The notes under the pieces: model-generated | The model's database searches: none | What the model saw: only the letters and a program-made list of their open reading frames with translations | Told to the model about the DNA's origin: nothing | Shown here: positions 16,007 to 24,918 of the stretch, one piece after another | Layout: every line of letters begins with the position of its first letter | Position numbering within the stretch: the stretch's first letter is position 1 | Translations under genes and position numbers: made by a program | Assembly: GCF_003846175.1 (NCBI RefSeq) | Contig: NZ_ML123044.1 | Span: 56,997-115,777, forward strand | DNA length: 58,781 nucleotides | Source: Streptomyces sp. ADI95-17 | GTDB taxonomy: Bacteria; Actinomycetota; Actinomycetes; Streptomycetales; Streptomycetaceae | Direction: 5' to 3'

Positions 16007-17422
16007 TCAGCTGTCGAAGCCGAGCCCCAGCCGGTCCATCGTCCGCAGCCAGAGATTGCGGTGGCCGCCGTTGGCGTCCGCCCTGGCCAGGGACCGCTTG
16101 GTGAGCTCGATCCCGGCCCAGGCGAAGGGCTCGGGCGGGAACGGCATCGGCTTGCTGCGGACCATTTCCAGCGCGGTCCGTTCGTTCTGCTCGCCCGCCA
16201 GCAGATCGAGCATCACATCGGCCCCGAAACGGGTGGCGCCGACGCCGAGTCCGGTGAATCCGGCGGCATAGGAGACCCGGCCCTGATGGGCCGTGCCGAA
16301 GAAAGCGGAAAAGCGCGAACAGGTGTCGATCGCCCCGCCCCAGGCATGGCTGAAACGCACCCCGGCCAATTGCGGGAAACAGTCGAAGAACTGGCCCGCG
16401 AGCTTGAGGAAGGTCTCCGGACGCTGGTCGAGATCGGCGCTCAGCCGGCCGCCGTACGGATAGATCGCGTCATAGCCGCCCCACAGGATCCGGTTGTCCG
16501 CCGACAGCCGGAAATAGTGGAACTGATTGGCGCTGTCGCCCAGCCCCTGCCGGTTCTTCCAGCCGATGGAGGCGAGCTGGTCGGCGGTGAGCGGCTCGGT
16601 CATCAGCGCGTAGTCGTAGACCGGCACGGTGTACGGGCGCACCCGCTTGACCAGCGACGGGAAGATGTTCGTACCGAGGGCCACCCGGCGTGCGAAGACC
16701 CTTCCGTACGGGGTGCGGACCGCCATTCCCGTGGTGGTCCTGGCCAGTTCGAGTCCCCGGGTGTGTTCGTACACCCGCACACCCAGGTCGGCGCAGGCCC
16801 GCTTGAGGCCCCAGGCCAGCTTGGCGGGGTTCAGCATGGCGACCCCGCGCCGGTCCCAGAGGCCGCCCAGGAAGGTCGGTGAGTCGACCTCGGCGCGCAG
16901 CGCGTCCCGGTCCAGGAACTCCACCCCGGTGAAGCCGAGCTTCTCCATCTCCTGGTGCCATTCACGGAGCTCTTCGAGCTGGTGGGGCTCGGTGGCGACG
17001 TCGATCTCGCCGGTCCGCTCGAATTCGCAGTCGATCGAGTAGCGGGCGACGGCGGCCTCGATGGCATCGAGGTTCCGCTCGCCGAGCTCCTCCAGCTTGT
17101 GGACCTCGTCCGGCCAGCGCTCCAGGCCGTTGGGCAGGCCGTGGGTGAGGGAGGCGGCGCAGAATCCGCCGTTGCGGCCCGAGGCGGCCCAGCCCACCTC
17201 GTGCCCCTCGATCAGTACGACGTCCCGTTCCGGGTCGCGTTCCTTGGCGATCAGCGCGGTCCACAGTCCGCTGTAGCCGCCGCCGACGACCAGCAGATCG
17301 CAGTGCTCGTCACCGGTGAGCGCGGGCAGCGCCTCGGGCTTGCCGGGGTCGTCCAGCCAGAACGGGACCGGCTTCGCGTCGGAGAGTGATTGTGCAGCAG
17401 TACGCATGGCAGCTGGGGCCAT
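16007..17422 (-). CDS. FAD-dependent amine oxidoreductase, PuuB-like
   Basis: A 471-aa DAO-type flavoprotein. The FAD dinucleotide fold is near the N-terminus (CDLLVVGGGYSGLWTALIA), followed by GWAASGRNGGF, typical of gamma-glutamylputrescine oxidase and related amine oxidases. Its probable role is oxidative deamination of putrescine or of glutamylputrescine, giving an aldehyde for the dehydrogenase encoded at the head of the operon. No gamma-glutamylputrescine synthetase gene is in the window, so free versus glutamylated substrate is undecided. I start at the ATG at 17422, which has AAGGAG 9 nt upstream; a TTG three codons earlier would overlap that site. It is the last gene of the operon, 24 nt after potC. 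Confidence 0.88.
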   Translation of the reverse strand: MAPAAMRTAAQSLSDAKPVPFWLDDPGKPEALPALTGDEHCDLLVVGGGYSGLWTALIAKERDPERDVVLIEGHEVGWAASGRNGGFCAASLTHGLPNGLERWPDEVHKLEELGERNLDAIEAAVARYSIDCEFERTGEIDVATEPHQLEELREWHQEMEKLGFTGVEFLDRDALRAEVDSPTFLGGLWDRRGVAMLNPAKLAWGLKRACADLGVRVYEHTRGLELARTTTGMAVRTPYGRVFARRVALGTNIFPSLVKRVRPYTVPVYDYALMTEPLTADQLASIGWKNRQGLGDSANQFHYFRLSADNRILWGGYDAIYPYGGRLSADLDQRPETFLKLAGQFFDCFPQLAGVRFSHAWGGAIDTCSRFSAFFGTAHQGRVSYAAGFTGLGVGATRFGADVMLDLLAGEQNERTALEMVRSKPMPFPPEPFAWAGIELTKRSLARADANGGHRNLWLRTMDRLGLGFDS

Positions 17423-17446
17423 GGTTTCCAACTCCTTCAGGGCTTT

Positions 17447-18247
17447 CTATCGTGCGCTGTTCTTGCGCCGGTTCGCGATGAGCTGGCCGACGACCACCAC
17501 CATCACGGCAATGATGAACATCGCCGTTCCGATGACGTTGATCTGCACGGGCGTGCCGCGCTGCGCCGATCCCCAGACGAACATGGGGAAGGTCACGGTG
17601 GAGCCCGCGTTGAAATTGGTGATGATGAAATCGTCGAACGAGAGCGCGAAGGCGAGCAGCGCTCCCGCCGCGATTCCGGGGGCGGCGATCGGCAGCGTCA
17701 CCCGCAGGAAGGTCTGCACGGGTCCGGCGTACAGATCGCGGGCCGCCTCCTCCAGCCTCGGGTCCATCGACATCACGCGCGCCTTGACGGCCGTCACGAC
17801 GAAGCTCAGACAGAACATGATGTGCGCGATGAGGATCGTCCAGAAGCCCAGCTGTGCGCCCATGTTGAGGAAGAGGGTGAGCAGCGAGGCGGCCATGACG
17901 ACCTCGGGCATGGCCATCGGCAGGAAGATCAGCGAGTTGATCGCGCCGCGCGCCCGGAAGCGGTAGCGGACCAGCGCGAAGGAGATCATCGTGCCGAGGA
18001 CGGTCGCGCCGACGGTGGCCCAGACGGCGATCTGCAGGGACAGCGAGAGCGAGCCGCACATGTCGGCGACGCCGCAGGGGTCCTTCCAGGCGTCCAGCGA
18101 GAAGCGCTGCCAGGAGTAGTTGAAGCGCCCGTTCGGCTTGTTGAACGAGAACACCATGACGACGACGTTCGGAAGGATCATGTACGCGAGGGTCAGCAGA
18201 CCCGCGATGACGATCAGATTCCGGCGTATCCAGCGCAGTACGGGCAT
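17447..18247 (-). CDS. potC: spermidine/putrescine ABC transporter permease PotC
   Basis: A 266-aa membrane subunit with about six transmembrane helices, starting LIVIAGLLTLAYMILPNVVV. The EAA-type loop that contacts the ATPase is at DPRLEEAARDLYAGPVQTF. It forms the channel with PotB. Its start shares one base with the potB stop, indicating translational coupling. The order potD-potA-potB-potC and paralogy to PotB support the name. The precise polyamine preference cannot be read from the sequence. Confidence 0.92.
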   Translation of the reverse strand: MPVLRWIRRNLIVIAGLLTLAYMILPNVVVMVFSFNKPNGRFNYSWQRFSLDAWKDPCGVADMCGSLSLSLQIAVWATVGATVLGTMISFALVRYRFRARGAINSLIFLPMAMPEVVMAASLLTLFLNMGAQLGFWTILIAHIMFCLSFVVTAVKARVMSMDPRLEEAARDLYAGPVQTFLRVTLPIAAPGIAAGALLAFALSFDDFIITNFNAGSTVTFPMFVWGSAQRGTPVQINVIGTAMFIIAVMVVVVGQLIANRRKNSAR

Positions 18248-19176
18248 CAGACCAGGTCCTCCGTCCCGGAGCGGCGGATGTAGACGGTGACCATGATCAG
18301 GACGACCGCCATGAGGATGAAGGAGAGCGCGGCCGCCGTCGGGTAGTCCAGGACCCGCAGGAACTGGGTCTGGATGACGCTGCCGACCATCTTCGTGTCG
18401 GTGGAGCCCAGCAGTTCCGCGTTGACGTAGTCACCGCTGGCCGGGATGAAGGTGAGCAGCGTTCCGGAGACGACACCCGGCATGGAGAGCGGGAAGGTCA
18501 CCTTGCGGAAGGTGGTGGCTGGGGTGGCGTACAGGTCGCCGGCCGCCTCGTGCAGCCTGCCGTCGATCCGCTCCAGCGAGGTGTAGAGCGGCAGGATCAT
18601 GAACGGCAGGAAGTTGTACGTGAGACCGCAGACCACGGCCATCGGGGTGGCCAGCACCCGGTTGGACTCGGTCCAGCCGAGCCAGCTGGTGACGTCCAGG
18701 ACGTGCAGGGTGTTCAGTACGTCGACGACCGCGCCGCCGTCCGCGAGGATCGTCTTCCAGGCGAGCGTGCGGATCAGGAAGCTGGTGAAGAACGGCGCGA
18801 TGACCAGCACCAGGACGACGTTGCGCCAGCGGCCCGCCTTGAACGCGATGAGGTAGGCGAGCGGGTAGCCGAGCAGCAGGCACAGGATGGTGGCGGTGCC
18901 GGCGTACAGCAGGGACCGGATGAACTGCGGGTAGTAGTCGGTCAGCGCGTCCCAGTAGGTCTGGAAGTGCCAGGTGACCTCGAACCCCTTCTCCAGGGAT
19001 CCGGTCTGCACGGAGGTCGACGCCTGGTAGACCAGCGGCAGCGCGAAGAAGACGATCAGCCACAGGATGCCGGGGAGCAGCAGCCAGTACGGGACGAGGC
19101 GCTTGCGGGTGGAGGGCTTGCGTATCGCCGGCTCCGCCGTGACGGGCGCCGGTGGCGCCTCCTTGGTGACGGTCAC
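18247..19176 (-). CDS. potB: spermidine/putrescine ABC transporter permease PotB
   Basis: A 309-aa inner-membrane permease with about six helices. It opens with a basic, proline-rich cytoplasmic stretch before VPYWLLLPGILWLIVFFALP. The ATPase-contact loop is DGRLHEAAGDLYATPATTF. The GTG start at 19176 overlaps the potA stop by 4 nt (GTGA). The frame is open far upstream but runs antisense-like through potA, so the coupled GTG is preferred. It works with PotC as the membrane pore. Confidence 0.93.
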   Translation of the reverse strand: MTVTKEAPPAPVTAEPAIRKPSTRKRLVPYWLLLPGILWLIVFFALPLVYQASTSVQTGSLEKGFEVTWHFQTYWDALTDYYPQFIRSLLYAGTATILCLLLGYPLAYLIAFKAGRWRNVVLVLVIAPFFTSFLIRTLAWKTILADGGAVVDVLNTLHVLDVTSWLGWTESNRVLATPMAVVCGLTYNFLPFMILPLYTSLERIDGRLHEAAGDLYATPATTFRKVTFPLSMPGVVSGTLLTFIPASGDYVNAELLGSTDTKMVGSVIQTQFLRVLDYPTAAALSFILMAVVLIMVTVYIRRSGTEDLV

Positions 19177-20321
19177 GCCGCGTCCTCCACCGTCTCCACA
19201 CCGGCGTCGATGTCCTGGGCGGCGTCCAGCCCGAAGGTGTGCGCGGGGTTCCAGTGCAGGACGACCTCGGCGCCGACCACGAGTCCCGCGCGCCTCTCGA
19301 CGTTTTGCTCGTACACATGAAGCGCCTTGCCCGCCGGGCTCTCCACCACGTACTGCGTGGACACTCCGATGAAGCTGGAGTCGACGATCCGGCCGGTGAC
19401 CCGGTTGCGGCCGTCGGCGATCGCGTCCGCGTCGTCGGCGTGCGCGAGCGAGATCTTCTCCGGGCGGACACCGAGGAGCAGCTTGCCGCCGTCGGTGGTC
19501 GGGGCGGTACACCGGTCGGTGGGCAGCCGCAGCTTGCCGCCGCCCGCCGCCACCACGATGTCGGTGCCGGCGGAGACGATCTCGCCCTCGATGAGGTTGG
19601 AGGTGCCGAGGAAGTTGGCGACGAAGGTCGTCCTCGGGTTCTCGTACAGGTCGGCGGGGGCACCGAGCTGCTCGACCCGGCCCCCGTTCATCACCGCGAC
19701 GGTGTCGGCCATGGTCATGGCCTCCTCCTGGTCGTGGGTGACGTGGATGAAGGTGATGCCGACCTCGGTCTGGATGCGCTTGAGCTCCAGCTGCATCTGG
19801 CGGCGCAGCTTGAGGTCGAGGGCGCCGAGCGGTTCGTCGAGCAGGAGCACCTGCGGGTGGTTGATCAGGGCGCGGGCGACGGCGACGCGCTGCTGCTGGC
19901 CGCCGGAGAGCTGGTGCGGCTTGCGCTTGGCGAAGTCGCCGAGCTGGACGAGGTCCAGCATCTCGTCGACCTGCTTCTTCACCGACTTGATGCCGCGCCG
20001 GCGCAGGCCGAAGGCGACGTTCTCGGTGATGTCGAGGTGCGGGAAGAGCGCGTAGCTCTGGAAGACCGTGTTGACGGGCCGTTTGTACGGGGGAAGCCCG
20101 GTGATGTCGCGGCCGCCGAGCGAGACCGTGCCGGTGGTCGCCTCCTCCAGGCCCGCGATCATCCGCAGGGTGGTGGTCTTGCCGCAGCCGGACGCGCCGA
20201 GCAGCGCGAAGAAGGAGCCCTGCGGGACGGTCAGATCGAGCGGCTTGACGGCTTCGAAGGAGCCGTACGTCTTGCTGATCCCGGTGAGGCGGACGTCGCC
20301 GCCTGTCTGCTGCTGTGTCAT
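19173..20321 (-). CDS. potA: polyamine ABC transporter ATP-binding protein PotA
   Basis: A 382-aa ATPase that powers uptake. Walker A GASGCGKT is at 42-49, the ABC signature LSGGQ at 138-142, and Walker B LLLDEP ends near 164, followed by the D-loop GALD. The C-terminal ~110 residues form a TOBE domain ([13 protein letters not shown]), typical of PotA/MalK-like regulators. All catalytic motifs are intact. It lies 54 nt after potD and overlaps potB by 4 nt. Confidence 0.95.
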   Translation of the reverse strand: MTQQQTGGDVRLTGISKTYGSFEAVKPLDLTVPQGSFFALLGASGCGKTTTLRMIAGLEEATTGTVSLGGRDITGLPPYKRPVNTVFQSYALFPHLDITENVAFGLRRRGIKSVKKQVDEMLDLVQLGDFAKRKPHQLSGGQQQRVAVARALINHPQVLLLDEPLGALDLKLRRQMQLELKRIQTEVGITFIHVTHDQEEAMTMADTVAVMNGGRVEQLGAPADLYENPRTTFVANFLGTSNLIEGEIVSAGTDIVVAAGGGKLRLPTDRCTAPTTDGGKLLLGVRPEKISLAHADDADAIADGRNRVTGRIVDSSFIGVSTQYVVESPAGKALHVYEQNVERRAGLVVGAEVVLHWNPAHTFGLDAAQDIDAGVETVEDAA

Positions 20322-20375
20322 GGATCGCGGTCCCAGTGGTGTCAGAGGGGGATCGGGGCTGGAGAGGAGCGGCGG

Positions 20376-21626
20376 TCAGGCGCCGATGAGCTTGGCGAAC
20401 TTCTCTTCGTACGCCGTCTCTTCCTTGGCGGTCAGGGAGCGGAAGGCGTGCGACCGGGACGCCATCTCCTTGTCCGGGAGGATCAGTACGTTGTCGGCCA
20501 TCGCCTGATCGATCTTCGCCAGCTCGTCGCGGACCCCGTCGACCGGGCAGACGAAGTTGATGTACGCGGCGAGCTCCGCGGCGGCCGACGGCTCGTAGTA
20601 GTAGTCGATGAGCTTCTCGGCGTTGGTCTTGTGCCGTGCCTTCACCGGGACCAGCAGGTTGTCGCTGGATATGACGTAACCCGCGGCCGGAATCGCGTAC
20701 TTGATGTCCGGGTTCCCGGCCTGGAGCTGGATGACGTCGCCGGCCCATCCGACGCAGGCGGCGATGTCGCCCTTGTCGAGGTCGGCGGTGTAGTCGTTGC
20801 CGGTGAAGCGGCGGATCTGGTTCTTGTCGACGCCCTTCTGGAGCCGGCCGATCGCGGCGTCGTAGTCGGCGTCGGTGAAGTTGCCGGGGTCCTTGCCCAT
20901 GTCGAGCAGGGTCATGCCGACGGAGTCGCGCATCTCCGAGAGGAAGCTGACCCGGCCCTTGAGCTTCGGATCGTCGAGGAGCTGCGTGACGGAGTCGACC
21001 TTGCGGCCGCCGGTCGCCTTGGAGTTGTAGGCGATGACGGCCGGAATGCCTGCCCAGGGGTAGGAGTAGGCACGGCCCGGATCCCAGTCCGGGGAGCGGA
21101 ACTGGGCCGACAGATTGGCGTAGGCGTGCGGCAGGTTCGACGCGTCGAGCTTCTGCGCCCAGCCGAGGCGGACGATGCGGGCGGCCAGCCAGTCGGTGAC
21201 GCAGATGATGTCGCGGCCGGTGTCCTGGCCGGCCGCGAGCTGCGGCTTGATCTTGCCGAAGAACTCGACGTTGTCGTTGATGTCCTCGGTGTACTTGACC
21301 TTGATCCCGGTGCGTTTCGTGAACGCCTCCAGGGTGGGCCGGTGCTTGCCGTCATCGGTGACGTCCATGTACTCGGTCCAGTTGGAGAAGTTGATCTGCT
21401 TCTCCTCGGCCGAGTGGTCGTCGGACGCCGCGGCGGCGTCCCCCTCCCGCTTGGCGGGCGGGATGCCGCACGCGCTCAGCGTGCCCAGTCCGCCGACCGC
21501 CAGCGCCCCCATGCCGGAGGCGCGGATCAGCGATCGGCGGGTCAGGGCGCCCCGGCCGCTGGTGAGGCTGCGCCGCATCGCGGCGAGTTGGGCCGCGGAG
21601 AGGCGCTCGGGCTCGTACTGCTCCAT
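20376..21626 (-). CDS. potD: polyamine-binding lipoprotein PotD
   Basis: A 416-aa extracytoplasmic substrate-binding protein. After a 30-residue N-region there is a Tat signal (TRRSLIRAS) and a lipobox LSAC, so Cys53 is the likely lipid anchor and the protein may fold before export. The mature part is PotD-like: INFSNWTEYMDV near the start, GRDIICVTDWLAARIVRLGW, and RFTGNDYTADLDKGD. It is a clear paralogue of the product of 31407-32570. It follows the aldehyde dehydrogenase gene by 42 nt in the operon and supplies substrate to PotABC. Confidence 0.94.
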   Translation of the reverse strand: MEQYEPERLSAAQLAAMRRSLTSGRGALTRRSLIRASGMGALAVGGLGTLSACGIPPAKREGDAAAASDDHSAEEKQINFSNWTEYMDVTDDGKHRPTLEAFTKRTGIKVKYTEDINDNVEFFGKIKPQLAAGQDTGRDIICVTDWLAARIVRLGWAQKLDASNLPHAYANLSAQFRSPDWDPGRAYSYPWAGIPAVIAYNSKATGGRKVDSVTQLLDDPKLKGRVSFLSEMRDSVGMTLLDMGKDPGNFTDADYDAAIGRLQKGVDKNQIRRFTGNDYTADLDKGDIAACVGWAGDVIQLQAGNPDIKYAIPAAGYVISSDNLLVPVKARHKTNAEKLIDYYYEPSAAAELAAYINFVCPVDGVRDELAKIDQAMADNVLILPDKEMASRSHAFRSLTAKEETAYEEKFAKLIGA

Positions 21627-21668
21627 GCGCGTTGCCCTTTCGGGTGTGTGTGGCCGGGGTCGGCCGGG

Positions 21669-23183
21669 TTATCGGTCCCCGAAGATCGTGCGGTGCCAGT
21701 CCTTGCGGGCGACCGCGGTGTTGTCGTACATGACGTGCTTGACCTGCGTGTACTCCTCGAAGGAGTACGAGGACATGTCCTTGCCGAAGCCGCTGGCCTT
21801 GTATCCGCCGTGCGGCATCTCGCTGATGATCGGGATGTGGTCGTTGACCCAGACGCAGCCCGCCTTGATCTCGCGGGTGGCGCGGTTGGCGCGGTACAGG
21901 TCCCGGCTCCAGGCGGAGGCGGCGAGTCCGTACGGGGTGTCGTTGGCGAGCCGGATGCCCTCGTCGTCGCTGTCGAAGGGCAGCACGACCAGGACCGGGC
22001 CGAAGATCTCCGACTGGACGATCTCGCTGTCCTGGGCCGCTCCGGCGACCAGCGTAGGCCGGTAGTAGGCGCCGGCCGCCAGTTCGCCGCCCGGGGCCTC
22101 GCCGCCGGTGACGACGGTGGCGTACGCGCGGGCCCGCTCGACGAATCCGGCGACCCGGTCCCGCTGGGCGTGGCTGATCAGCGGGCCGAGGTCGGTGGAC
22201 GGGTCGAAGGGGTCACCGAGCCGGACGGTCTCCATCAGCTCCGCGACGCCCTGCACGAAGGCGTCGTACAGCGGGCGCTGGACGTAGGCGCGGGTGGCGG
22301 CGGTGCAGTCCTGGCCGGTGTTGATGAGCGCCCCGGCGACCGCGCCGTTGACCGCGGCTTCGAGGTCGGCGTCGTCGAAGACCACGAAGGGGGCCTTGCC
22401 GCCCAGTTCGAGGTGGAGGCGCTTGACCGTGGAGGTGGCGATCTCCGCGACCCGCTTGCCGACGGCGGTGGAGCCGGTGAAGGAGGTCATCACGACGTCC
22501 GGGTGGCCGACGAGATGCTCACCGGCGTCCTTGCCGGCGCCGGTGACGATGTTGACCACACCGTCCGGGATGCCCGCCTCGGTGGCTGCCTGGGCGAACA
22601 TCAGCGAGGTGAGCGGGGTGATCTCGGCGGGCTTCAGCACGATCGTGTTGCCCGCCGCGATGGCCGGGAGGACCTTCCAGGCGGCCATCTGGAGCGGGTA
22701 GTTCCAGGGCGCGATGGAGCCGACGACGCCGATCGCCTCACGGCGTACGTAGGAGGTGTGGTCGCCGTCGTACTCGGCGGCCGACTTGCCCTCCAGATGG
22801 CGGGCGGCCCCGGCGAAGAAGGAGGTGTTGTCCACGGTGCCGGGCACATCGAACTCGGTGGAGAGCTTGATCGGCTTGCCGCACTGGAGGGACTCCACGT
22901 ATGCGAAGTCGTCGGCCTGCTCGGCGAGGACGGCGGCGAAGCGGTGCATCAACTCGGCCCGCTCGGCGGGCGTCGCGCCCGACCAGCCGGGGAACGCCTC
23001 GCGGGCGGCCGCCACGGCGGCGTCCACGTCGGCGGTGCCCGCCAGCTCGTAGCTGTAGACGGTCTCGCCCGTGGCCGGGTTCACCACGTCGTGGTGACGT
23101 CCCGATGTTCCGGACCGCAGCTTTCCGCCGATGTACTGTGCGCCGTCCGCGAAGCGGTCCCGCACCTGGATGCCGTTGCCCAT
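21669..23183 (-). CDS. aldehyde dehydrogenase, probable 4-aminobutyraldehyde dehydrogenase
   Basis: A 504-aa NAD-dependent aldehyde dehydrogenase that leads the polyamine operon. The catalytic Cys is in NTGQDCTAATR and the Glu in LELGGKAPFVVF. The C-terminus (SEMPHGGYKASGFGKDMSSY) is typical of aminoaldehyde/betaine-aldehyde types. It should convert the aldehyde made by the PuuB-like oxidase (4-aminobutyraldehyde or its glutamyl form) to the acid. The ATG at 23183 (MGNGIQVRDRF) has GGAGGAG upstream. It is paralogous to the enzyme encoded at 32798-34237, which is likewise followed by a PotD gene. A candidate operator lies at 23281-23316. Confidence 0.9.
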   Translation of the reverse strand: MGNGIQVRDRFADGAQYIGGKLRSGTSGRHHDVVNPATGETVYSYELAGTADVDAAVAAAREAFPGWSGATPAERAELMHRFAAVLAEQADDFAYVESLQCGKPIKLSTEFDVPGTVDNTSFFAGAARHLEGKSAAEYDGDHTSYVRREAIGVVGSIAPWNYPLQMAAWKVLPAIAAGNTIVLKPAEITPLTSLMFAQAATEAGIPDGVVNIVTGAGKDAGEHLVGHPDVVMTSFTGSTAVGKRVAEIATSTVKRLHLELGGKAPFVVFDDADLEAAVNGAVAGALINTGQDCTAATRAYVQRPLYDAFVQGVAELMETVRLGDPFDPSTDLGPLISHAQRDRVAGFVERARAYATVVTGGEAPGGELAAGAYYRPTLVAGAAQDSEIVQSEIFGPVLVVLPFDSDDEGIRLANDTPYGLAASAWSRDLYRANRATREIKAGCVWVNDHIPIISEMPHGGYKASGFGKDMSSYSFEEYTQVKHVMYDNTAVARKDWHRTIFGDR

Positions 23184-23280
23184 GACGATCTCCTCCGCCG
23201 CGCACCCGGAGTGCGGGGACGGCGTAGCCTCTGCTCGATTTGAGTGCCGATCCTGGCAGAGGGGGTCGACCCCAACAAGT

Positions 23281-23316
23281 GATTCCGTTGTTGCCTTTTG
23301 GTTACGCAACGGAATC
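23281..23316. promoter_or_regulatory. inverted repeat GATTCCGTTG-N16-CAACGGAATC ahead of the polyamine operon
   Basis: Perfect 10-bp arms (23281-23290 and 23307-23316) lie in the 188-nt divergent gap between the operon and the NADAR gene, 97 nt before the aldehyde dehydrogenase start. The region is unusually A/T-rich for this genome. A near copy with identical N18 spacing between the GTT and AAC ends lies at 34331-34366 ahead of the paralogous operon. This is a candidate binding site for a shared regulator such as the Lrp protein encoded at 34416. Confidence 0.5.
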
Positions 23317-23371
23317 TGTCGACCATGTGTCGCGTCGGTGCGGAAATCCCCGTACGTAGTGTCAGTGGCGA

Positions 23372-23938
23372 ATGCCAGAATCGCATGTCATGGAACACAT
23401 GGACGATCTCCTGGCGCGGACCGCGCGCGGTGAGAAAGTGAAGTACCTGCACTTCTGGGGGCACCGCCCCCGGCCCGACGGCCGGATCGGTGCGAGCTGC
23501 CTCAGTCAGTGGTGGCCCACGCGCTTCACGGTCGACGGTGTGACGTACGCGTCGGCGGAGCACTGGATGATGGCCGGCAAGGCGCGGCTGTTCGGCGACG
23601 CGGAGTCGGAGGCCGCGGCGGTGGCGGCGAAGAGCCCGGCGGTGGCGAAGAAGGTGGGCCGGCTGGTCCGCGGTTTCGACGACGCGGTGTGGCAGCGCGA
23701 GCGGTACGCACTGGTGGTGGCCGGCAGTGTGCACAAGTTCGGCGGCGACCCGGAGCTGCGGGAGTTCCTGCTGAACACCGGGGACCGGGTGCTGGTCGAG
23801 GCGAGCCCGATGGACCGGATATGGGGCATCGGGCTGGCTGCGGACGACCCCCGGGCGGAGAATCCGGCGAGCTGGCGGGGGCTGAATCTGCTGGGGTTCG
23901 CGCTGATGGACGCGCGGGCGGAGCTGCGCGCGTCATGA
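23372..23938 (+). CDS. NADAR-domain protein (YbiA-like N-glycosidase fold)
   Basis: A 188-aa soluble protein with the NADAR/YbiA fold. Supporting segments are KYLHFWGHRP, LSQWWPTRFTVDG, the YASAEHWMMAGKARLFGD block, and ILMNTG-like LLNTGDRVLVEASPMDRIWGIGL. Known members cleave the N-glycosidic bond of early riboflavin-pathway intermediates, or remove ADP-ribose from guanine in DNA in some systems; which applies here cannot be seen. Three in-frame ATGs (23372, 23390, 23399) are possible starts, and none has a strong ribosome site. It is divergent from the polyamine operon and convergent with the DUF4190 gene. Confidence 0.88.
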   Translation: MPESHVMEHMDDLLARTARGEKVKYLHFWGHRPRPDGRIGASCLSQWWPTRFTVDGVTYASAEHWMMAGKARLFGDAESEAAAVAAKSPAVAKKVGRLVRGFDDAVWQRERYALVVAGSVHKFGGDPELREFLLNTGDRVLVEASPMDRIWGIGLAADDPRAENPASWRGLNLLGFALMDARAELRAS

Positions 23939-23970
23939 GGGGCCCGGTGCGCCCGGTGGCCCGGCGGACC

Positions 23971-24000
23971 GATGGCCCGGCCGCGCGGGGCCGGGCCATC
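23971..24000. terminator. bidirectional terminator between convergent genes
   Basis: A 12-bp perfect stem (23971-23982 with 23989-24000) with a 6-nt loop lies between the NADAR stop and the convergent DUF4190 gene stop. Confidence 0.85.
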
Positions 24001-24053
24001 GGGAGCGGGACGGACCGCGGGAGCGGCCGGGGCCGGTCCGGCGGGCTCAGGGC

Positions 24054-24785
24054 CTAACGCGTGACCTCGACGACCAGGGACGTCGAGTACGGATCGTCGT
24101 TGTAGCCGCTGTCCTCGAATTCTTCGGCGTGGGAGACGAACAGCCAGATGAAGAAGCTGATGATCGCCACACCGAAGAAGATGCCGATGGATCCCGTGAT
24201 GATCCCGGCGAGCGCCTGACCGCCGTTGGTCGCCTCACCGCGCTGCACCCGCTTGCGGCCGAGGATGCCGAAGATCAGGGCCAGCACGCCCAGGACCAGG
24301 CTGGGTATCCCGTAGACGCAGAACAGGCAGATGGCCAGGATGCCCAGCACCATGGCCGCGGTGCCCATGCCGTTGGAGGGCGGCGGACCGCCCCAGGGGG
24401 CCTGGTTGTAGCCGGGGTACCCCGGGTAGCCGCCGTACTGCGCGGGGGGCGCGGCCGGGTAGCCGTACTGGCCCGCGACCGGCGGGACCGGCTGGCCCGG
24501 TCCGTTCGGCCCGACCGGTGGCGGCGGGACCTCACCGGGACCGGGACCGAATCCGGTGCCGGGCACAGGCCCGTTCTGCGCCGGCGAACCGAATCCCGGC
24601 GGCGGTGCGTCGGCCGGTGCGGGGCCGTCCCCGACGCCCGGCATCGAGGTGACCGTGGGCTGGCTGTGCACAGCGGGCGGGCGGGGATCGCCGGCCTGCT
24701 TCTCCAGCGGCACCCTGCTGTCCGGCGGAGCCCACGGATCGCGCGGCGCGGCCCCGCCCTCTGGCTGCTCTGTGTTGTCTGACAT
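24054..24785 (-). CDS. DUF4190-type membrane protein with proline/glycine-rich N-terminus
   Basis: A 243-aa protein. The first ~140 residues are Pro/Gly/Tyr-rich and likely disordered (repeats such as YGGYPGYPGY). Two transmembrane helices follow (GTAAMVLGILAICLFC and IITGSIGIFFGVAIISFFIW) with a DUF4190-like loop LALIFGILGRKRVQRGEA between them. The ATG at 24785 follows GGGGGAGG. Function is unknown; such proteins are common in Streptomyces cell envelopes. It is divergent from the adenosine deaminase gene. Confidence 0.85.
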   Translation of the reverse strand: MSDNTEQPEGGAAPRDPWAPPDSRVPLEKQAGDPRPPAVHSQPTVTSMPGVGDGPAPADAPPPGFGSPAQNGPVPGTGFGPGPGEVPPPPVGPNGPGQPVPPVAGQYGYPAAPPAQYGGYPGYPGYNQAPWGGPPPSNGMGTAAMVLGILAICLFCVYGIPSLVLGVLALIFGILGRKRVQRGEATNGGQALAGIITGSIGIFFGVAIISFFIWLFVSHAEEFEDSGYNDDPYSTSLVVEVTR

Positions 24786-24918
24786 GGGCCTCCCCCATCG
24801 TGATCCCGTCATGCTACGGCCCCTCCGTATACCGGTGGGCCCGGCCTACGATGATCCCCGTCCCCTGCCCGGCCGACCGTGCCCGGCACCCGAACCGTCC
24901 CACGCCCCGGAGAGTCCG
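24786..24918. promoter_or_regulatory. divergent promoter region of the DUF4190 gene and add
   Basis: The 133-nt gap holds a TAGCAT (minus strand, 24811-24816) about 26 nt before the DUF4190 start and a TACGAT (24847-24852) about 66 nt before the add start. Both look like -10 hexamers. I see no good -35 for either. Confidence 0.3.

Noticed and set aside
16007..23183. Secondary-metabolite gene cluster
   Set aside because: The oxidase, dehydrogenase and transporter genes form a catabolic polyamine set. There are no scaffold enzymes such as polyketide or nonribosomal peptide synthases.
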